NCBI GenBank assembly: GCA_004194705.1
Contig: SADC01001335.1
Location: 248,001 to 312,000 of the forward strand
DNA from: Ditylenchus dipsaci
Lineage: Eukaryota > Nematoda > Chromadorea > Rhabditida > Anguinidae
Reading direction: 5' to 3'
DNA: 64,000 nucleotides
Part shown: one piece after another, positions 63,673-64,000 of the stretch
Layout of the letters: each line of letters starts with the position of its first letter
How positions within the stretch are numbered: the first letter of the stretch is position 1
Translations under genes and position numbers: made by a program
The notes under the pieces: model-generated
What the model saw: the letters and a program-made list of their open reading frames with translations, nothing else
Databases searched by the model: none
What the model was told of the DNA's origin: nothing

Positions 63673-64000
63673 TAGAGATGACGATTTGCCGTTTTGCGAT
63701 ATTGCGATGCGATGTTTTTGGACTGCACTGGCTTGCGATGCGATGTTGCGTTGTTTTGGAAAAAAATCGGTTGCGATAAATCGCAGCGATGCTCGATGTT
63801 TTTTAAATTCAAAATTTCCGAACATTTATTCAACAAAAATGGCATCAAAACTCATCAGTTTAATACATAAACTTCATCAATGGAATGTTTTTGTTCAAAA
63901 TTATGAGTTTTTTGGCTGTTTCTGGAATCAGATTTGATCTTCTGTAATCGAAAACATCCCTTGCCACGGAAAAGAGCTGCTCACTTGGTTAACAGGTTGC
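63673..64000 (-). mobile_element. hAT element entering from the right edge, with GCGATGCGATGTT array
   Basis: Starts TAGAGATGACGATTTGCCG at 63,673, similar to the TAGAGATGGCGA end at 44,074. It continues as GCGATGCGATGTT repeats to 63,800. The minus strand from 64,000 to 63,860 encodes the hAT dimerisation end. The right terminus is outside the window. Confidence 0.65.
63860..63990 (-). CDS. hAT transposase C-terminal end (partial, continues past window)
   Basis: Minus-strand frame '[20 protein letters not shown]', then '[20 protein letters not shown]' and a TAA at 63,860-63,862. This is the conserved hAT C-terminal dimerisation motif (S-EQLFS-A------RR--L-PE----L--LN-N). A frame stop lies just upstream (near 63,990), which may be an intron border. 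Of the hAT ends in this window it has the fewest lesions, so the element could be comparatively young. Confidence 0.7.

Overview
This is a repeat-saturated, AT-rich genome segment from a eukaryote, most likely an invertebrate animal. It has spliceosomal GT-AG introns with a minimum size of about 43-60 nt, animal-type orthologues of exportin-7 and glycerate kinase, and hAT, PIF/Harbinger, Mutator-like, Tc1/mariner-like, Ty3/gypsy and non-LTR remnants. The species cannot be named from the sequence.

Layout. 1-22.9 kb is a gene-poor repeat field: dispersed repeats, palindromic MITEs, several hAT relics (two with BED zinc fingers), a broken Ty3/gypsy pol fragment, and a 1.2-kb satellite of a 15-17-bp unit (17.45-18.68 kb). 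23.0-31.0 kb (- strand) is a complete exportin-7 (XPO7) gene that I resolve into 33 exons. 31-35.8 kb is the divergent intergenic interval and holds three MITE/foldback families, one carrying a Mutator-type zinc-finger relic. 35.8-62.2 kb (+ strand) is a complete glycerate kinase (GLYCTK) gene. Its 1.47 kb of coding sequence in 9 exons is spread over 26 kb, because four of its eight introns (14.7, 2.2, 5.8 and 2.0 kb) have filled with transposons while the other four stayed at 49-53 nt. 62.4 kb to the window end (- strand) holds the last exons of a third, unrecognised gene, tail-to-tail with GLYCTK about 200 bp away, and the end of another hAT element enters at 63.67 kb.

How it fits together. 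XPO7 (nuclear transport) and GLYCTK (D-glycerate to 2-phosphoglycerate) are divergent housekeeping genes with no obvious functional link. The striking biology is the transposon population. At least seven elements are fixed by perfect 8-bp target-site duplications (TSDs) and one by a perfect 9-bp TSD; another 9-bp TSD and an 8-bp TSD support two more, and a TA insertion is proven by an in-window empty site. Many unrelated elements share one architecture: their ends carry arrays of a short, element-specific motif (GTCGAT, GTGACA, TCTCAC, GGTAATTACCC, CGGGACGGGATCCC, GGAATATTCCC, TCCGCGGATA and others). I regard this recurrent subterminal short-tandem-repeat architecture as the best candidate for something under-described here.

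Caveat. The conserved genes and some transposase relics repeatedly need one extra base to stay in frame, and GLYCTK's last intron ends in a non-AG dinucleotide. This is either an assembly or consensus artefact or real biology, and must be resolved before the gene models are used.
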